63,024 nt of DNA from Mesostigma viride (taxonomy: Eukaryota; Streptophyta; Mesostigmatophyceae; Mesostigmatales; Mesostigmataceae): NCBI GenBank assembly GCA_009746045.1, contig RPFO01002271.1:1-63024 (forward strand). The letters run 5' to 3'. The translations under genes were made by a program, and so were the position numbers. How positions within the stretch are numbered: position 1 is the stretch's first letter; each line of letters begins with the position of its first letter. The notes under the pieces are model-generated. The model worked only from the letters and a program-made list of their open reading frames with translations, had not been told where the DNA came from and ran no database searches. Of this stretch, positions 44,501 to 53,827 are shown piece by piece.

Positions 44501-46531
44501 GGACAAGGACAAGGACAAGGACAAGGACGAGGACGAGGACAAGGACAAGGACAAGGACAAGGACAAGGACAAGGACAAGGACAAGGGCAAGGACAAGGAC
44601 AAGGACAAGGACAAGGACAAGGACAAGGACGAGGACGAGGACGAGGACAAGGACAAGGACAAGGACAAGGACAAGGACAAGGACAAGGACAAGGACAAGG
44701 ACAAGGACAAGGACAAGGACAAGGACAAGGACAAGGACAAGGACAAGGACAAGGACAAGGACAAGGACAAGGACGAGGACGAGGACAAGGACAAGGACAA
44801 GGACAAGGACAAGGACAAGGACAAGTGCTGGCACAAGGACAAGGACAAGGACAAGGACAAGGACAAGGACAAGGACAAGGACAAGGACAAGGACAAGGAC
44901 AAGGACAAGGACAAGGACAAGGACAAGGACAAGGACAAGGACAAGGACAAGGACAAGGACAAGGACAAGGACAAGGACAAGGACAAGGACAAGGACAAGG
45001 ACAAGGACAAGGACAAGGACAAGGACAAGGACAAGGACAAGGACAAGGACAAGGACAAGGACAAGGACAAGGACAAGGACAAGGACAAGGACAAGGACAA
45101 GGACAAGGACAAGGACAAGGACAAGGACAAGGACAAGGACAAGGACAAGGACAAGGACAAGGACAAGGACAAGGACAAGGACAAGGACAAGGACAAGGAC
45201 AAGGACAAGGACAAGGACAAGGACAAGGACAAGGACAAGGACAAGGACAAGGACAAGGACAAGGACAAGGACAAGGACAAGGACAAGGACAAGGACAAGG
45301 ACAAGGACAAGGACAAGGACAAGGACAAGGACAAGGACAAGGACAAGGACAAGGACAAGGACAAGGACAAGGACAAGGACAAGGACAAGGACAAGGACAA
45401 GGACAAGGACAAGGCTGGACAAGGACAAGGACAAGGACAAGGACAAGGACAAGGACAAGGACAAGGACAAGGACAAGGACAAGGACAAGGACAAGGACAA
45501 GGACAAGGACAAGGACAAGGACAAGGACAAGGACAAGGACAAGGACAAGGACAAGGACAAGGACAAGGACAAGGACAAGGACAAGGACAAGGACAAGGAC
45601 AAGGACAAGGACAAGGACAAGGACAAGGACAAGGACAAGGACAAGGACAAGGACAAGGACAAGGACAAGGACAAGGACAAGGACAAGGACAAGGACAAGG
45701 ACAAGGACAAGGACAAGGACAAGGACAAGGACAAGGACAAGGACAAGGACAAGGACAAGGACAAGGACAAGGACAAGGACAAGGACAAGGACAAGGACAA
45801 GGACAAGGACAAGGACAAGGACAAGGACAAGGACAAGGACAAGGACAAGGACAAGGACAAGGACAAGGACAAGGACAAGGACAAGGACAAGGACAAGGAC
45901 AAGGACAAGGACAAGGACAAGGACAAGGACAAGGACAAGGACAAGGACAAGGACAAGGACAAGGACAAGGACAAGGACAAGGACAAGGACAAGGACAAGG
46001 ACAAGGACAAGGACAAGGACAAGGACAAGGACAAGGACAAGGACAAGGACAAGGACAAGGACAAGGACAAGGACAAGGACAAGGACAAGGACAAGGACAA
46101 GGACAAGGACAAGGACAAGGACAAGGACAAGGACAAGGACAAGGACAAGGACAAGGACAAGGACAAGGACAAGGACAAGGACAAGGACAAGGATGGCGCA
46201 AGAAAATCACATCCTTGTGCGTAACACCTACCCGGACAGCTGGCAGTGTGTGGTGGGTTGCTTTTCCAGTTGCTGCCGTCGCGGCATCGGAACCCGATGA
46301 CCCAGAAGCCGCCGATTTCCTCCGCTCCTTCGCCGCCTTTGCTGCATGAGCGCCGCGCGCCTGTTGCCCCGACGATGGTGCGGGGGGAGGGGGCATTTGC
46401 TGTGCTGCCGCTGCAGCTTCCGACGGCGCGGAAGGGCCGGCGGCGGGAGGGGGCAACACCGGTGGCGGCGGAGAGCCCGGCGGCGGGGGCGCCGGCGGAG
46501 GGGAACGCGGGTGGTTGTGCGTACAAGCACG
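34798..46531 (-). CDS. large multi-exon gene of unknown function
   Basis: Four exons can be joined with matching phase. 46531-46232: Pro-rich, then [18 protein letters not shown]. 39919-38765: 385 codons with no family I recognise. 38147-35734: charged, ending in Gly/Ser/Lys/Glu repeats and a KKKRRKR nuclear-signal-like cluster. 35614-34798: acidic stretch [12 protein letters not shown], then a region with [16 protein letters not shown] and [20 protein letters not shown], then a basic tail. Borders: GGTAGG donor and GATCAG acceptor; GTAAAT and TGCAG; GTAAGT and CACAG. The first two introns are phase 0 and the last phase 1. Within exons three frame changes (G9 near 37670, G7 at 36892-36898, G-run near 35400) are each closed by one extra G. 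Length would exceed 1,500 residues, with possible exons further upstream. Acidic and basic tracts suggest a nuclear protein; this is inference. Confidence 0.65.
35615..35733 (-). other. short spliceosomal intron (119 bp)
   Basis: Donor AAAGG/GTAAGT and acceptor TCTCACACAG join SHLSKG to [11 protein letters not shown] in frame, while reading through the intron meets stops. This is the clearest direct evidence that the locus is nuclear and spliced. Confidence 0.8.
35860..36350 (-). repeat. coding minisatellite in the large gene
   Basis: About twenty short imperfect units of CCCCCCTCTCCGCCCTTCGA type, encoding a [10 protein letters not shown]-like low-complexity tract on the minus strand. Unit length varies by a few bases, so frame usage here is unsure. 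Confidence 0.8.
38262..38720 (-). repeat. 46-bp tandem array with palindromic core, in an intron
   Basis: Ten units at an exact 46-base period (cores starting 38278, 38324, 38370 through 38692). Each has CCAACGGCCGTTGG, followed by GCGCAAGAAAAATCACACCC and CTAATTTCCAGG. The array fills most of the intron 38764-38148. Confidence 0.95.
39965..40530 (-). repeat. second palindromic 45-46-bp array, in the long intron
   Basis: About twelve units of the same family as 38262-38720, with small changes (GCGCATGAAAATC, GCGCGAGAAAAATGAC). The first core near 39972 and last near 40513 are degenerate. The array directly abuts the (GGACAA)n array, and a partial unit (GGCGCAAGAAAATCACA) reappears on its far side near 46195, so the hexamer expanded inside one of these units. 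Confidence 0.93.
40547..46193 (+). repeat. (GGACAA)n array, 5.6 kb, in an intron
   Basis: Nearly pure GGACAA hexamers, with GGACGA variants in clusters, single GGGCAA units, and landmark interruptions (GTGCTGGCAC near 41251 and 44826, GTGCTGG near 43609, GGCTGGAC near 41878 and 45415). It lies inside the predicted intron 46231-39920 of the large minus-strand gene. It reads open in many frames, giving false ORFs of 900-2,100 codons. Confidence 0.97.
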
Positions 46532-47057
46532 CTGTGACACGCAGACGACAAAGAAGAAATCCGCCGAATATGTTAGCAAGCGGTGCGGTGCAGCACACAC
46601 ACCTGACAAAGCTAATAGGTCAACCCTTAAAACCGTGTCCAACTGCCCGCTATAAAAACCGGGCAATGGTCACTTTCCATGATAATGTCCACAAACCAAC
46701 CTAATAGTTAGTTATGGTCCATTATAGGACACAAGCACACACATATATTCACCACCTTGGGGGTCATGTCATTGGTCATATTGCAATGTCCTATGGGTGC
46801 CAAATATAGCACCCCCTGACAGAAAGGAAGCTAGTAAAGGGCTCATGAACACCAAGGTTGCATGTGGAGGAGCAGGGACCCAGCTGCAAGCTCTAACAAT
46901 AAATGCCCACTACAAATAGCGGACAGTTTGGTTTGTGACACCTGCTAGCATTACAAAGCTCAATTCTCATCCCGTAGCAACAAAAATGTAATGTCCGCTG
47001 TAAATATCACTCAAAACGGCTAAAGGGTTAAAACGAAGTTGTAGTTGTTTTGCGGCA
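46532..47057. other. upstream region of the large gene
   Basis: Probably intron and further 5' sequence of the minus-strand gene. A GTGTCACAG acceptor precedes the exon at 46531. No upstream exon could be fixed. Confidence 0.4.
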
Positions 47058-47067
47058 TCAAGTTTCA

Positions 47068-47178
47068 AAGTACGTACTGGGATACCCTTCGCCAGCCTGC
47101 TTGGCATCCAGGATAAGATCTTGGAACCAGTAAGGGGGCTTCGCTTGCTGCGGCAGATGGTGCAATCCATTGTGATCT
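47068..47178 (-). CDS. candidate short exon
   Basis: After a GCGCGCAG acceptor, one frame gives protein-like text (QQAKPPYWFQDLILDAKQAG), ending near a GTACGT donor. A second frame is also open, so the call is weak. It could be a 5' exon of the large gene or part of another gene. Confidence 0.25.
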
Positions 47179-47204
47179 GCGCGCAAAACATACACAAACA
47201 ACCA

Positions 47205-47610
47205 AACCCTCATAGGTTGAGCAATCCACAAAATCATGCCATTACTGTAACAACATGGGCAAAGCATACACAAACGAACAACCATCATAGATTGAGCTAA
47301 CAATCCAGAAAATCATGCCATTACTGTAACAACATGGGCAAAGCATACACAAACGAACAACCATCATAGATTGAGCTAGCAATCCACAACATTATGCCAT
47401 TACTGTAACAACATGGGCAAAGCATACACAAACGAACAACCATCATAGATTGAGCTAGCAATCCACAACATCATGCCATTACTGTAACAACATGGGCAAA
47501 GCATACACAAACGAACAACCATCATAGATAGAGCAATCCACAACATCATGCCATTAATGTAATAACATGGGCAAAACATACACAAACAAATAGCCATGAT
47601 AGGGCATTAA
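47205..47610. repeat. about 79-bp tandem repeat
   Basis: About five units sharing CATTACTGTAACAACATGGG and CAAACGAACAACCATCATAG, the outermost ones degraded. Not coding. Confidence 0.9.
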
Positions 47611-47671
47611 GAGAATAGCCATGATTGGGGCAATAAGAGAATTTTTTTGTTCAATTCAATGATCACAATTT

Positions 47672-48188
47672 ATGCACACAGTCGATGCATTCATAAATGA
47701 GGCAGGTTCTTCCGAAAATTGGCTCCGTCGTAGAGTGTCAACGGCCAACTTGCAAACACGCACGTTACATGATATACATCCTAGTCATTATGGTCCTATA
47801 CAAACGCCAGAAGGGCCGAATACCGGTTTAATTGGATCTTTAGCTACGCATAGTAAAGTAAATGAATATGTTTTCTTGTCCTTTTTATACATTACAAAAA
47901 AATCAAGTAATTAAAAGTGAAATACCTATTTTTATACCTCCACATCAACAAGATCAATTTAAATTCGCCCCAGAATATTTATTACTTTCTTGTTACTCTA
48001 GTGTTGAAAATAATTATGTTCATGTGCGATATAAACCAGAATTTAGTAGTAAAGCAGAAGAAGTCGATTATTTGGGGATTTCTCCAACGCAAGCTTCAAT
48101 AGCTACTTCATTTATTCCCTTGGTGGAACATGATGATGCAATCCGAGCATTAATGGGTTGTAATATGCAAAGACAAGCAGTTCCATGA
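47672..48188 (+). pseudogene. rpoB: plastid rpoB fragment inserted in nuclear DNA (NUPT)
   Basis: Two adjacent frames match the beta subunit of plastid RNA polymerase. The first has DIHPSHYG then [18 protein letters not shown] and VNEY. The second has [20 protein letters not shown] and [22 protein letters not shown]. The three residues normally between HYG and PI are missing, a nine-base deletion. A one-base loss near 47870 (NEYG to NEYV) shifts the frame between the two blocks. It covers only a central slice of a gene of over 1,000 codons, and its AT-richness stands out from the neighbourhood. It is therefore a dead nuclear copy of chloroplast DNA, and evidence that the host has, or had, a green-type plastid. 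Confidence 0.88.
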
Positions 48189-48424
48189 CACCAAGGTTGA
48201 GACTTACATGCATGGGACAAGAAAAACCTCGTTGCAAGGGTTGAAACAATAACGAAATTGTATGACCACAGACACATAAAATGGAAGGCTTGCTCAGTAT
48301 TATTATTTACCCATCAATCAATTTTAAAGGCAAGGAAATGTTGAAATACGGAAGACCGTCCCAAGTTCGCCAGCATTAACAAAAGCATTTCTGTGACAAG
48401 AACAGTGGGCGACCATTCCCATTA

Positions 48425-49202
48425 TTATCTTTTCCTCTTTTGTTTCTTCCCCTTCCCGGACTCGCATGCATAAGCGACGTCCGCCATCCCCAAACGATGC
48501 AAAATTTTGTTGGAGCTCTGCATCTTCTCCAACAGTTCTTGATCCGATTCCTCCTTTGCACGACGCGCTTCCTCTGCCTTCGCCTTTGCGGCCTCCACAT
48601 CTGCATCTATATCCGCCTTCACCACCATCCTGATCAAACGGTCCCGCTCCTCAGGCCTCTCGGCAGTCCCACCGGCTCTGCGGCAAGAAGAGCCTCCAAA
48701 ATATCCTTGTGCAGTCTTTGTGCTTCCACAAATCCTATTCTTCATCAAGGTGTACGCGCATTCACGCGCCACACCCTGCAAGGAATCCCCCATGGTAACG
48801 TTAAGCCCATGAGCAAACCCGTACGCGCTGTCCCCCTCTGCAAAATCTCGAGTCCCTGCCTGTCGAGGCGCACCAGCTCAACTTTCCGTTCCCCAGTGTG
48901 CGTTGCCGTGAAGTGGAGGACCGAGCGTGTCATTCCGGTCTTCCCCATCAACATCTGCAAACTTGCTACGTATGCGATCCCACGAGCGCACACGTCCTCC
49001 AACTTCTCGGCAAAAGGTAGATGTGTCTTGCAATACACATCCAATCCCTCCAGTGGTCTATCACATCTAAGAAATCCACACCCCCCGTATGGATCCTTGG
49101 CATTTGGTACTCGAGGTCGTGCGCTTGCAGGAACTTGTAATGTTCCGCGCACAGTCCCTCGACCCTTACGGGCTCCGTACAGATTTTGCATTTCGTTGCC
49201 AT
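48425..49202 (-). CDS. paired Cys/His-knuckle protein, family member 1
   Basis: Starts MATKCKICTEPVRVEGLCAEH, followed by a second similar knuckle, CGFLRCDRPLEGLDVYCKTH: two blocks of Cys, Cys, then Cys-x2-His, probably binding zinc. The middle is an alpha/beta region; the C-terminal part is a charged helix (AAKAKAEEARRAKEESDQEL) ending in the basic KGKKQKRKR. The frame changes at the C6 run at 49081-49086 and the C5 run near 48787-48791; one extra G at each gives one protein homologous throughout to its neighbours. The ATG at 49202 follows GCGCAG, a possible splice acceptor. Function unknown; DNA or protein binding through the knuckles is inference. Confidence 0.6.
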
Positions 49203-49428
49203 CTGCGCAATTGCCATGAGTCCCATACAGCAGCCATTGTATAACAGGGGCAATAAGGACCGTCAGAACCCCCTCTGGCGTCTTTCTCACACAATTCTCA
49301 ATCTAGTCTTTTTGTGCAATAATTGTTGGTTCAAAGAAGGTCCGTTCAAAGAAGTTTTATGAGACAAAATAAATTAGTTTCAATTACACGCATCAGATTA
49401 ATCAAATCATATTTTCTCCCTCTCTTTC

Positions 49429-50001
49429 TTACTGAGCAATTCTGTCCATCCTGCCCCTCTTTGCCGGCTTCTCATCAATCTCCTCATCAAAATCACACAC
49501 ACGTCTAATCTGCTGTCTAATCTGCTCTACCAACCCCCCCTTGCGCATCAGGTCTTTCACCTCCCCCTTCAAGAGCGCTGTCACGAGTCGCGCGCACTCG
49601 TACGCGGACTCCGTGGCCATGTCCCTTCCCATATCATGCCACACTTTGGCCGTTGGACAGTCGGGATGGTCTCCCATGTAAGCCCACACATGCCTTGGCG
49701 GCTTGTCCTCTCCGCCTATCCCCTCTCCAGGTCGCATCTGTCCCACCTCCTCTATCACCCACTCTGCATCACGCAGCATGAATCGAGGCTTCTTGTCAAC
49801 ATAGTACAAGACCAAAACCATGTTGTTGGGCCAAGGCTTCCACTTTTTCGTCACGATGTGACGGTCAATCGTCATCAGCCCGCTCTCGATTTCGGCAAAC
49901 AACGCCCCCCATACGTCAGAATGCTTGGGACAGAACCACTCGCTGTCCGTCGGCATTCCTTCCCATTGACAATCCGGATGTTCGCATCGAATGTGGTCCA
50001 T
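49429..50001 (-). CDS. paired Cys/His-knuckle protein, family member 2
   Basis: The conventional start is the ATG at 50001 after GTGCACAG. It opens MDHIRCEHPDCQWEG and WFCPKH (second-knuckle type, Cys-x4-Cys then Cys-x2-His). An in-frame extension upstream contains CVCGWCKK...RCAQMDH, like a first knuckle, so the protein may start further upstream by another exon or a non-ATG codon. It shares an ATESAYECARLV-type segment with member 1. The C-terminus is basic (KPAKRGRMDR). A palindrome lies at 50055-50069 just upstream of a GTGAAT donor-like site. Unknown function. Confidence 0.6.
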   Translation of the reverse strand: MDHIRCEHPDCQWEGMPTDSEWFCPKHSDVWGALFAEIESGLMTIDRHIVTKKWKPWPNNMVLVLYYVDKKPRFMLRDAEWVIEEVGQMRPGEGIGGEDKPPRHVWAYMGDHPDCPTAKVWHDMGRDMATESAYECARLVTALLKGEVKDLMRKGGLVEQIRQQIRRVCDFDEEIDEKPAKRGRMDRIAQ

Positions 50002-50054
50002 CTGTGCACATCGATATTTTTTACACCACCCGCAAACGCACGCATTCACCAGGG

Positions 50055-50104
50055 TCAACGGCCGTTGGCCCTGTTAAATTCCACACATCCCAACGGCCGT
50101 TGGC
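50055..50104. promoter_or_regulatory. two palindromic elements upstream of family member 2
   Basis: CAACGGCCGTTGG at 50056 and CCAACGGCCGTTGG at 50090, within 100 bases upstream of the ATG at 50001 on the minus strand and downstream of no other close gene end. Both half-sites contain AACGG, the core of MYB-type (MSA) sites. Confidence 0.45.
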
Positions 50105-50195
50105 CTTAGACGCACAAAACTTGACACCATCAGGCGATTTTTTCCAAATGATTCTTCTTTATTAAATAAATTTACATTCATCCTAAAATCACATT

Positions 50196-50540
50196 CTAGT
50201 CAACATCCTCCCCATCTTTAGTGGGTTGCATTCGACCCCAATTGTCGTTCATAAAACTGACCAAAACATGAGCCGGAGTCCCCACATCCTCCTCACGCCT
50301 CAATTTACGCAATACACCTTTAGCAATTCCACCATACCCATCAACCTCCGACATCATCATGCCCACGCCATCAAGACGTTCAGCGTGCAATTGCCCGTCC
50401 TCTTCGAGAACCAGATCGGGCAGGTCTTCCAGTTCGGCCTCCACAATCTCTATCAGGTTTTCCTTTGTAGTCTCCCCCCCTTCCTTTCCTTCTTTTCCGC
50501 ACTCCATCCTACACCCTGCCCCTGCACAACCGACGTCCAT
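50196..50540 (-). CDS. small acidic protein of unknown function
   Basis: 114 codons starting MDVGCAGAGCRMECGKEG, then an acidic helical stretch (ENLIEIVEAELEDLPDLVL) and SFMNDNWGRMQPTKDGEDVD at the end. A Cys-rich N-terminus may be a degenerate knuckle. A palindrome lies at 50585, about 45 bases upstream of the ATG. No family recognised. Confidence 0.5.
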   Translation of the reverse strand: MDVGCAGAGCRMECGKEGKEGGETTKENLIEIVEAELEDLPDLVLEEDGQLHAERLDGVGMMMSEVDGYGGIAKGVLRKLRREEDVGTPAHVLVSFMNDNWGRMQPTKDGEDVD

Positions 50541-50583
50541 GGCAAGTTAAGAAACGGACTCAGCTCACAGGACATTTTGCAAG

Positions 50584-50600
50584 TCCAACGGCCGTTGGCG
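50584..50600. promoter_or_regulatory. palindromic element
   Basis: CCAACGGCCGTTGGCG about 45 bases upstream of the start at 50540 and just past the stop at 50612 of the next gene, so it could serve either as promoter element or 3' hairpin. Confidence 0.4.
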
Positions 50601-50611
50601 ACCAAAAACAC

Positions 50612-51394
50612 CTAGTCGCATGCATTCCTTGCTCTCTCCACCAAAGCAGAGGCCAGGACGACCCTTTCCACGACCTTTTCAATTTCCTCCCCCTCAGCAC
50701 CAGCAACAACGGTCATGGCAAATCGGGCTTGGCGCTTAACCCCCGATGCCAGAACGGCAGCCATCTCCACACGAGTTTTTGAGACTTCAACAGGTACAGG
50801 CAATTCGCCGACCGCAAAAGTAAGCCTTGCGAGGTGCGGGACCCACCAATCACCTTCCAAAAATCCGCAACCCCATCCAATCATGAAATACAACAACAGG
50901 TCTGCGCCCATCGCGCCTGCGATATCCAAGTCGTCATGCGAAACAATCGCATGCACGTCATCCTCCGAGCACAGCATCCATGTAAAAACGGCGTCCCCGA
51001 AACCTTGGCAGTAGGCATACGAGTCAAAGTCAGGGTGATTCAACATCCATTCCCGCGACCTGACCGCCATTCTTTCCAGACTTCCAGCACTGTCCACCTC
51101 AAAACTCAGGACAAGAGGTCCTTCACCAGCACTGGACTCGCCATGCACAAACAACAAGCCTCCTTTGATCACCTCTTGCATCTCCCCTGACAACTTGGCG
51201 TGTCCATCACAAAAAGGCATGCAATCCGTCCCGAATGGAAGCTGGCAATCCCGGGCGATACACCCCCCCTTTTTTGCAAACAAATCCTTCACCCTCCCTG
51301 CCATTCCCGTTCGCACGCTGACATGACGCACGCACAAGTCATCCCCTCCTGCTCTCGCTTCCTGGCACCACGCAACCGTGCATTTGACCGCCAT
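50612..51394 (-). CDS. paired Cys/His-knuckle protein, family member 3
   Basis: 260 codons in one intact frame from MAVKCTVAWCQEARAGGDDL with CVRH, then a second knuckle CIARDCQLPFGTDCMPFCDGH. The two Cys-x4-Cys...Cys-x2-His units match member 1. The rest is an alpha/beta domain without recognisable motifs (WWVPHLARLTFAVGELPVPV). The earlier in-frame ATG at 51424 is less likely, because the ATG at 51394 follows GGTCGCAG and sits in the upstream cassette shared with the MTFYR-type genes. This intact copy is the best reference for the family. Confidence 0.7.
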   Translation of the reverse strand: MAVKCTVAWCQEARAGGDDLCVRHVSVRTGMAGRVKDLFAKKGGCIARDCQLPFGTDCMPFCDGHAKLSGEMQEVIKGGLLFVHGESSAGEGPLVLSFEVDSAGSLERMAVRSREWMLNHPDFDSYAYCQGFGDAVFTWMLCSEDDVHAIVSHDDLDIAGAMGADLLLYFMIGWGCGFLEGDWWVPHLARLTFAVGELPVPVEVSKTRVEMAAVLASGVKRQARFAMTVVAGAEGEEIEKVVERVVLASALVERARNACD

Positions 51395-51450
51395 CTGCGA
51401 CCACCAACACCGTTTGATACACATTTCTCACCGTCAACGGCCGTTGGCTT
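51395..51450 (-). promoter_or_regulatory. shared upstream cassette with palindrome and mini-intron-like GT..AG
   Basis: On the minus strand: CAACGGCCGTTGACG, then GTGAGAAATGTGTATC, then GGTGGTCGCAG directly against the ATG. The same arrangement precedes the genes at 52313 and 54466 and a remnant near 53676. GTGAGA and GCAG are plausible splice sites for a roughly 40-base 5' UTR intron. Confidence 0.45.
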
Positions 51451-51695
51451 GAAACAACAAGAATGATTTATTACTCGCACGAAAATCACACCATTTTCCA
51501 GCCTCCAACGGCCGTTGGCGCACGAAAAATGCACGAAAAAAATTTTTATTATGCATTTATTGATTACATCCATAGTGCCACGTGGCGAATCACACCCAAC
51601 TTTCCAGCTGCCAACGGCCGTTGGCGCAAAGAAAATCAAACCCTAATTTGCAGGTTCCAACGGCCGTTGGCGCAAAGAAAATCACACCCAACACT

Positions 51696-52313
51696 TCAGT
51701 CGCATAATCGATTCGCGTCAGTCACGCACTCGAACTTGTACTCCTGCCCCAGCGCGGACATCACCTCACGAACCGCTTTCTCAAACTCGTCAACACCGTC
51801 GGGTCCCCACTCATGCACGTATTCCCTCAACCAGAACATGCAATCTCCAGCAGACACGAACAGCCGGTCGATGATCAGGTCAGTGTGATGCTTGAAGTAC
51901 TTGCCGTCCTTCAAGATGACCCATTCGAACCGTCCCACCTCCCCTAAACCCTTAAACCCTTCTCCCCTCTCATATGGCCGCGTCATCTGTATCCAACTTT
52001 CATTACCATCAGCATCGATCGACTGAAAACAAATTGGGCTGGGTATTGATGGATCATAGGGCCTTATAGCACCACACCTCACAAGCACCTCCTCAAATGG
52101 CTCTACGGTCGGGTTTGGGAGTCCCCGACCCTCGATATTGAAAACAAGAGCCGCGGCCTTCGCGACATCCGGTTTCAAAAGAGACCTTTCACCCTCCTTG
52201 GGCTTAAAATCCAGCTTAATGTCCGGCAGAAGCCTGAGCGCGCTCTTAACCACTCCCAGAAGCCTGTCTTCCAAGTTGATCCACTCGCCCCCCTCCGTCC
52301 TGTAGAACGTCAT
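51696..52313 (-). CDS. MTFYR-type protein, copy 1
   Basis: 205 codons from ATG at 52313 (after GGGTTGCAG). Blocks shared with the copy at 53828: MTFYRTEGGEWIN, LPDIKLDFKPKEG, PTVEPFEEVLVRCGAIR, FEWVILKDGKYFK, LREYVHEWGPDGVDEFEKAV and a C-terminal YKFECVTDANRLCD. No database family comes to mind. No signal peptide or membrane segment. The two copies plus matching flanks show a local duplication of about 2 kb. It lies in the same orientation as the knuckle and MYND genes and shares their upstream cassette. Confidence 0.65.
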   Translation of the reverse strand: MTFYRTEGGEWINLEDRLLGVVKSALRLLPDIKLDFKPKEGERSLLKPDVAKAAALVFNIEGRGLPNPTVEPFEEVLVRCGAIRPYDPSIPSPICFQSIDADGNESWIQMTRPYERGEGFKGLGEVGRFEWVILKDGKYFKHHTDLIIDRLFVSAGDCMFWLREYVHEWGPDGVDEFEKAVREVMSALGQEYKFECVTDANRLCD

Positions 52314-52351
52314 CTGCAACCCACCGACACCGTTTGATATACATTTCTCAC

Positions 52352-52369
52352 CGTCAACGGCCGTTGGCT
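52352..52369. promoter_or_regulatory. palindromic element upstream of MTFYR copy 1
   Basis: TCAACGGCCGTTGGC about 40 bases upstream of the ATG at 52313, immediately before a GTGAGA donor-like site on the minus strand. Confidence 0.45.
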
Positions 52370-52697
52370 TGAAAAAACAACAAGAATTTTAAGATTTATT
52401 ACGCGCACAAATCACACACTAGTTTTCAGTCTCCAACGGCCGTTGGCGCACGAAAAATGTTTTATTATGCATTTATTAATTACATCCATGGTGCCACGTG
52501 GCAAACCACACCCTACTTCCGGTTGCAAAGAAAATCAAACCCTAATTTGCAAGTTCCAACGGCCGTTGGCGCAAGAAAATCACACCCAAAATTTCTTCAG
52601 TCGCAGAATCCATTCCCCTCACGCAGTCGAACAGGGGTACTGTTCCCCCAGCGCGGACATCGCCTCACAAATCGCCCTGGGGTACGATTTAGTCCCC

Positions 52698-53488
52698 TCA
52701 AAAAACCTTGAACATTTCACCTTTGAACTTGAAATGCACTTCACCCCCCATCCGAATTACAAGTCCGGCCAAATTGACACCAGACCAGCTGTCTGTAACG
52801 TCGCCGTGCATAGTGCTGAGAGACTTTCTCGCCTCACGATACTTGTTACACCACTTCTTGTGTTCCTCCCAGTCCGCACGCTGGCATTCGGCAGCACAAT
52901 ACCGGACGTCTCGACAACCCCCGCACTTGCGGTGGACACCCTCCATCACAGAGCACGCCTGATTCGAGCAACACTTTGGAAGCGAGCCCAGCATCGGCCC
53001 TCCCACCCCCGGGAGAACGATCATCCGTGAAAACGTCAATTTCACGGACTCGGAATTCCCGAATGTAAAATGGAAACCTTCAAACCCCCCCCCTCTACTC
53101 TCGCCGATACGGTCAATCTCGGCTGCGCCTCACTCGCGTCTGGAAATTTCCCCCACTGGTCTTTCTCCCACTGGTCCCACCCAACCTTTCCGACATACGA
53201 CACCAAAAGTCGAAACTCTACGTCTCGATTGAGTGGAACCCGATCCGCCGGCGTGGGCTTGTAGAATCCGCCAGCCAAGGCGAAGTACATGTCCAGCAAC
53301 TGGAGATTAATCTGTCGTCCTACTGAGGCGAACGAGTCATACACGACCAAAACCGCAAACTGGCGACCCAGGCGCTTCTCGTGCTGCCGTACCCATCCGT
53401 GGATCTCGCGAGCCCGGTTAAGTACGTTTGCTGCCACGCAGGCAATCGCAGCGCGGGTCGAAGATTCCAGCTCGCCCGTCTCCGCCAT
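52698..53488 (-). CDS. MYND-finger protein, copy 1
   Basis: N-terminal alpha/beta region (LGRQFAVLVVYDSFASVGRQ, then EFRLLVSYVGKV), then a MYND zinc finger near the C-terminus: CCSNQAC, then CGGCRDVRYCAAECQ and HKKWC. MYND fingers bind Pro-rich peptides. The order and many residues match the intact paralogue at 58951-59727. The frame changes once in the C9 run at 53085-53093; one extra base there joins both halves. The ATG at 53488 follows GCGCAGGG. Without the homopolymer doubt it would be called a frameshifted pseudogene. Confidence 0.7.
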
Positions 53489-53584
53489 CCCTGCCCTGCG
53501 CCAATTGGCACGTGCGTAATACGTAGGTTGTCCTTATAAGACGTACGCATGTCCTTATATTTTACTCAACCCCCCCTTTTGACA

Positions 53585-53760
53585 TTTCTCCATCCCAACG
53601 GCCGTTGGCTTCCAAAAACTAGTAATCCCAAACTATTGATGATGGCCTCATATACCACTCTTTCCAATGTCATCTGCGAACCACAAACACCGTTGGACGG
53701 ATATACCTTTCTCACCTTCAACGGTCGTTGGCTTGAAAAAACTAAAAAAAATGTAAGATT
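53585..53760 (-). pseudogene. remnant of the shared upstream cassette and a truncated gene start
   Basis: The cassette (AACGACCGTTG variant palindrome, GGTGAGAAAGG, GGTTCGCAG) is followed by ATG at about 53676 and only about 30 open codons before a palindrome at 53597. It appears to be a decayed or deleted member of the array. Confidence 0.4.
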
Positions 53761-53827
53761 TTTTATTCATTTATTTATTACAACAAAAACTCGCAGCCGA
53801 TATTGATCATTTCAATCGATAAACTTG

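Noticed and set aside
40361-46666. ORFs of 900-2,100 codons reading DKDK, GQGQ, RTRT, SLSL, VLVL or CPCP
   Set aside because: They are translations of a hexamer repeat, which has no stops in most frames; the array lies in an intron.
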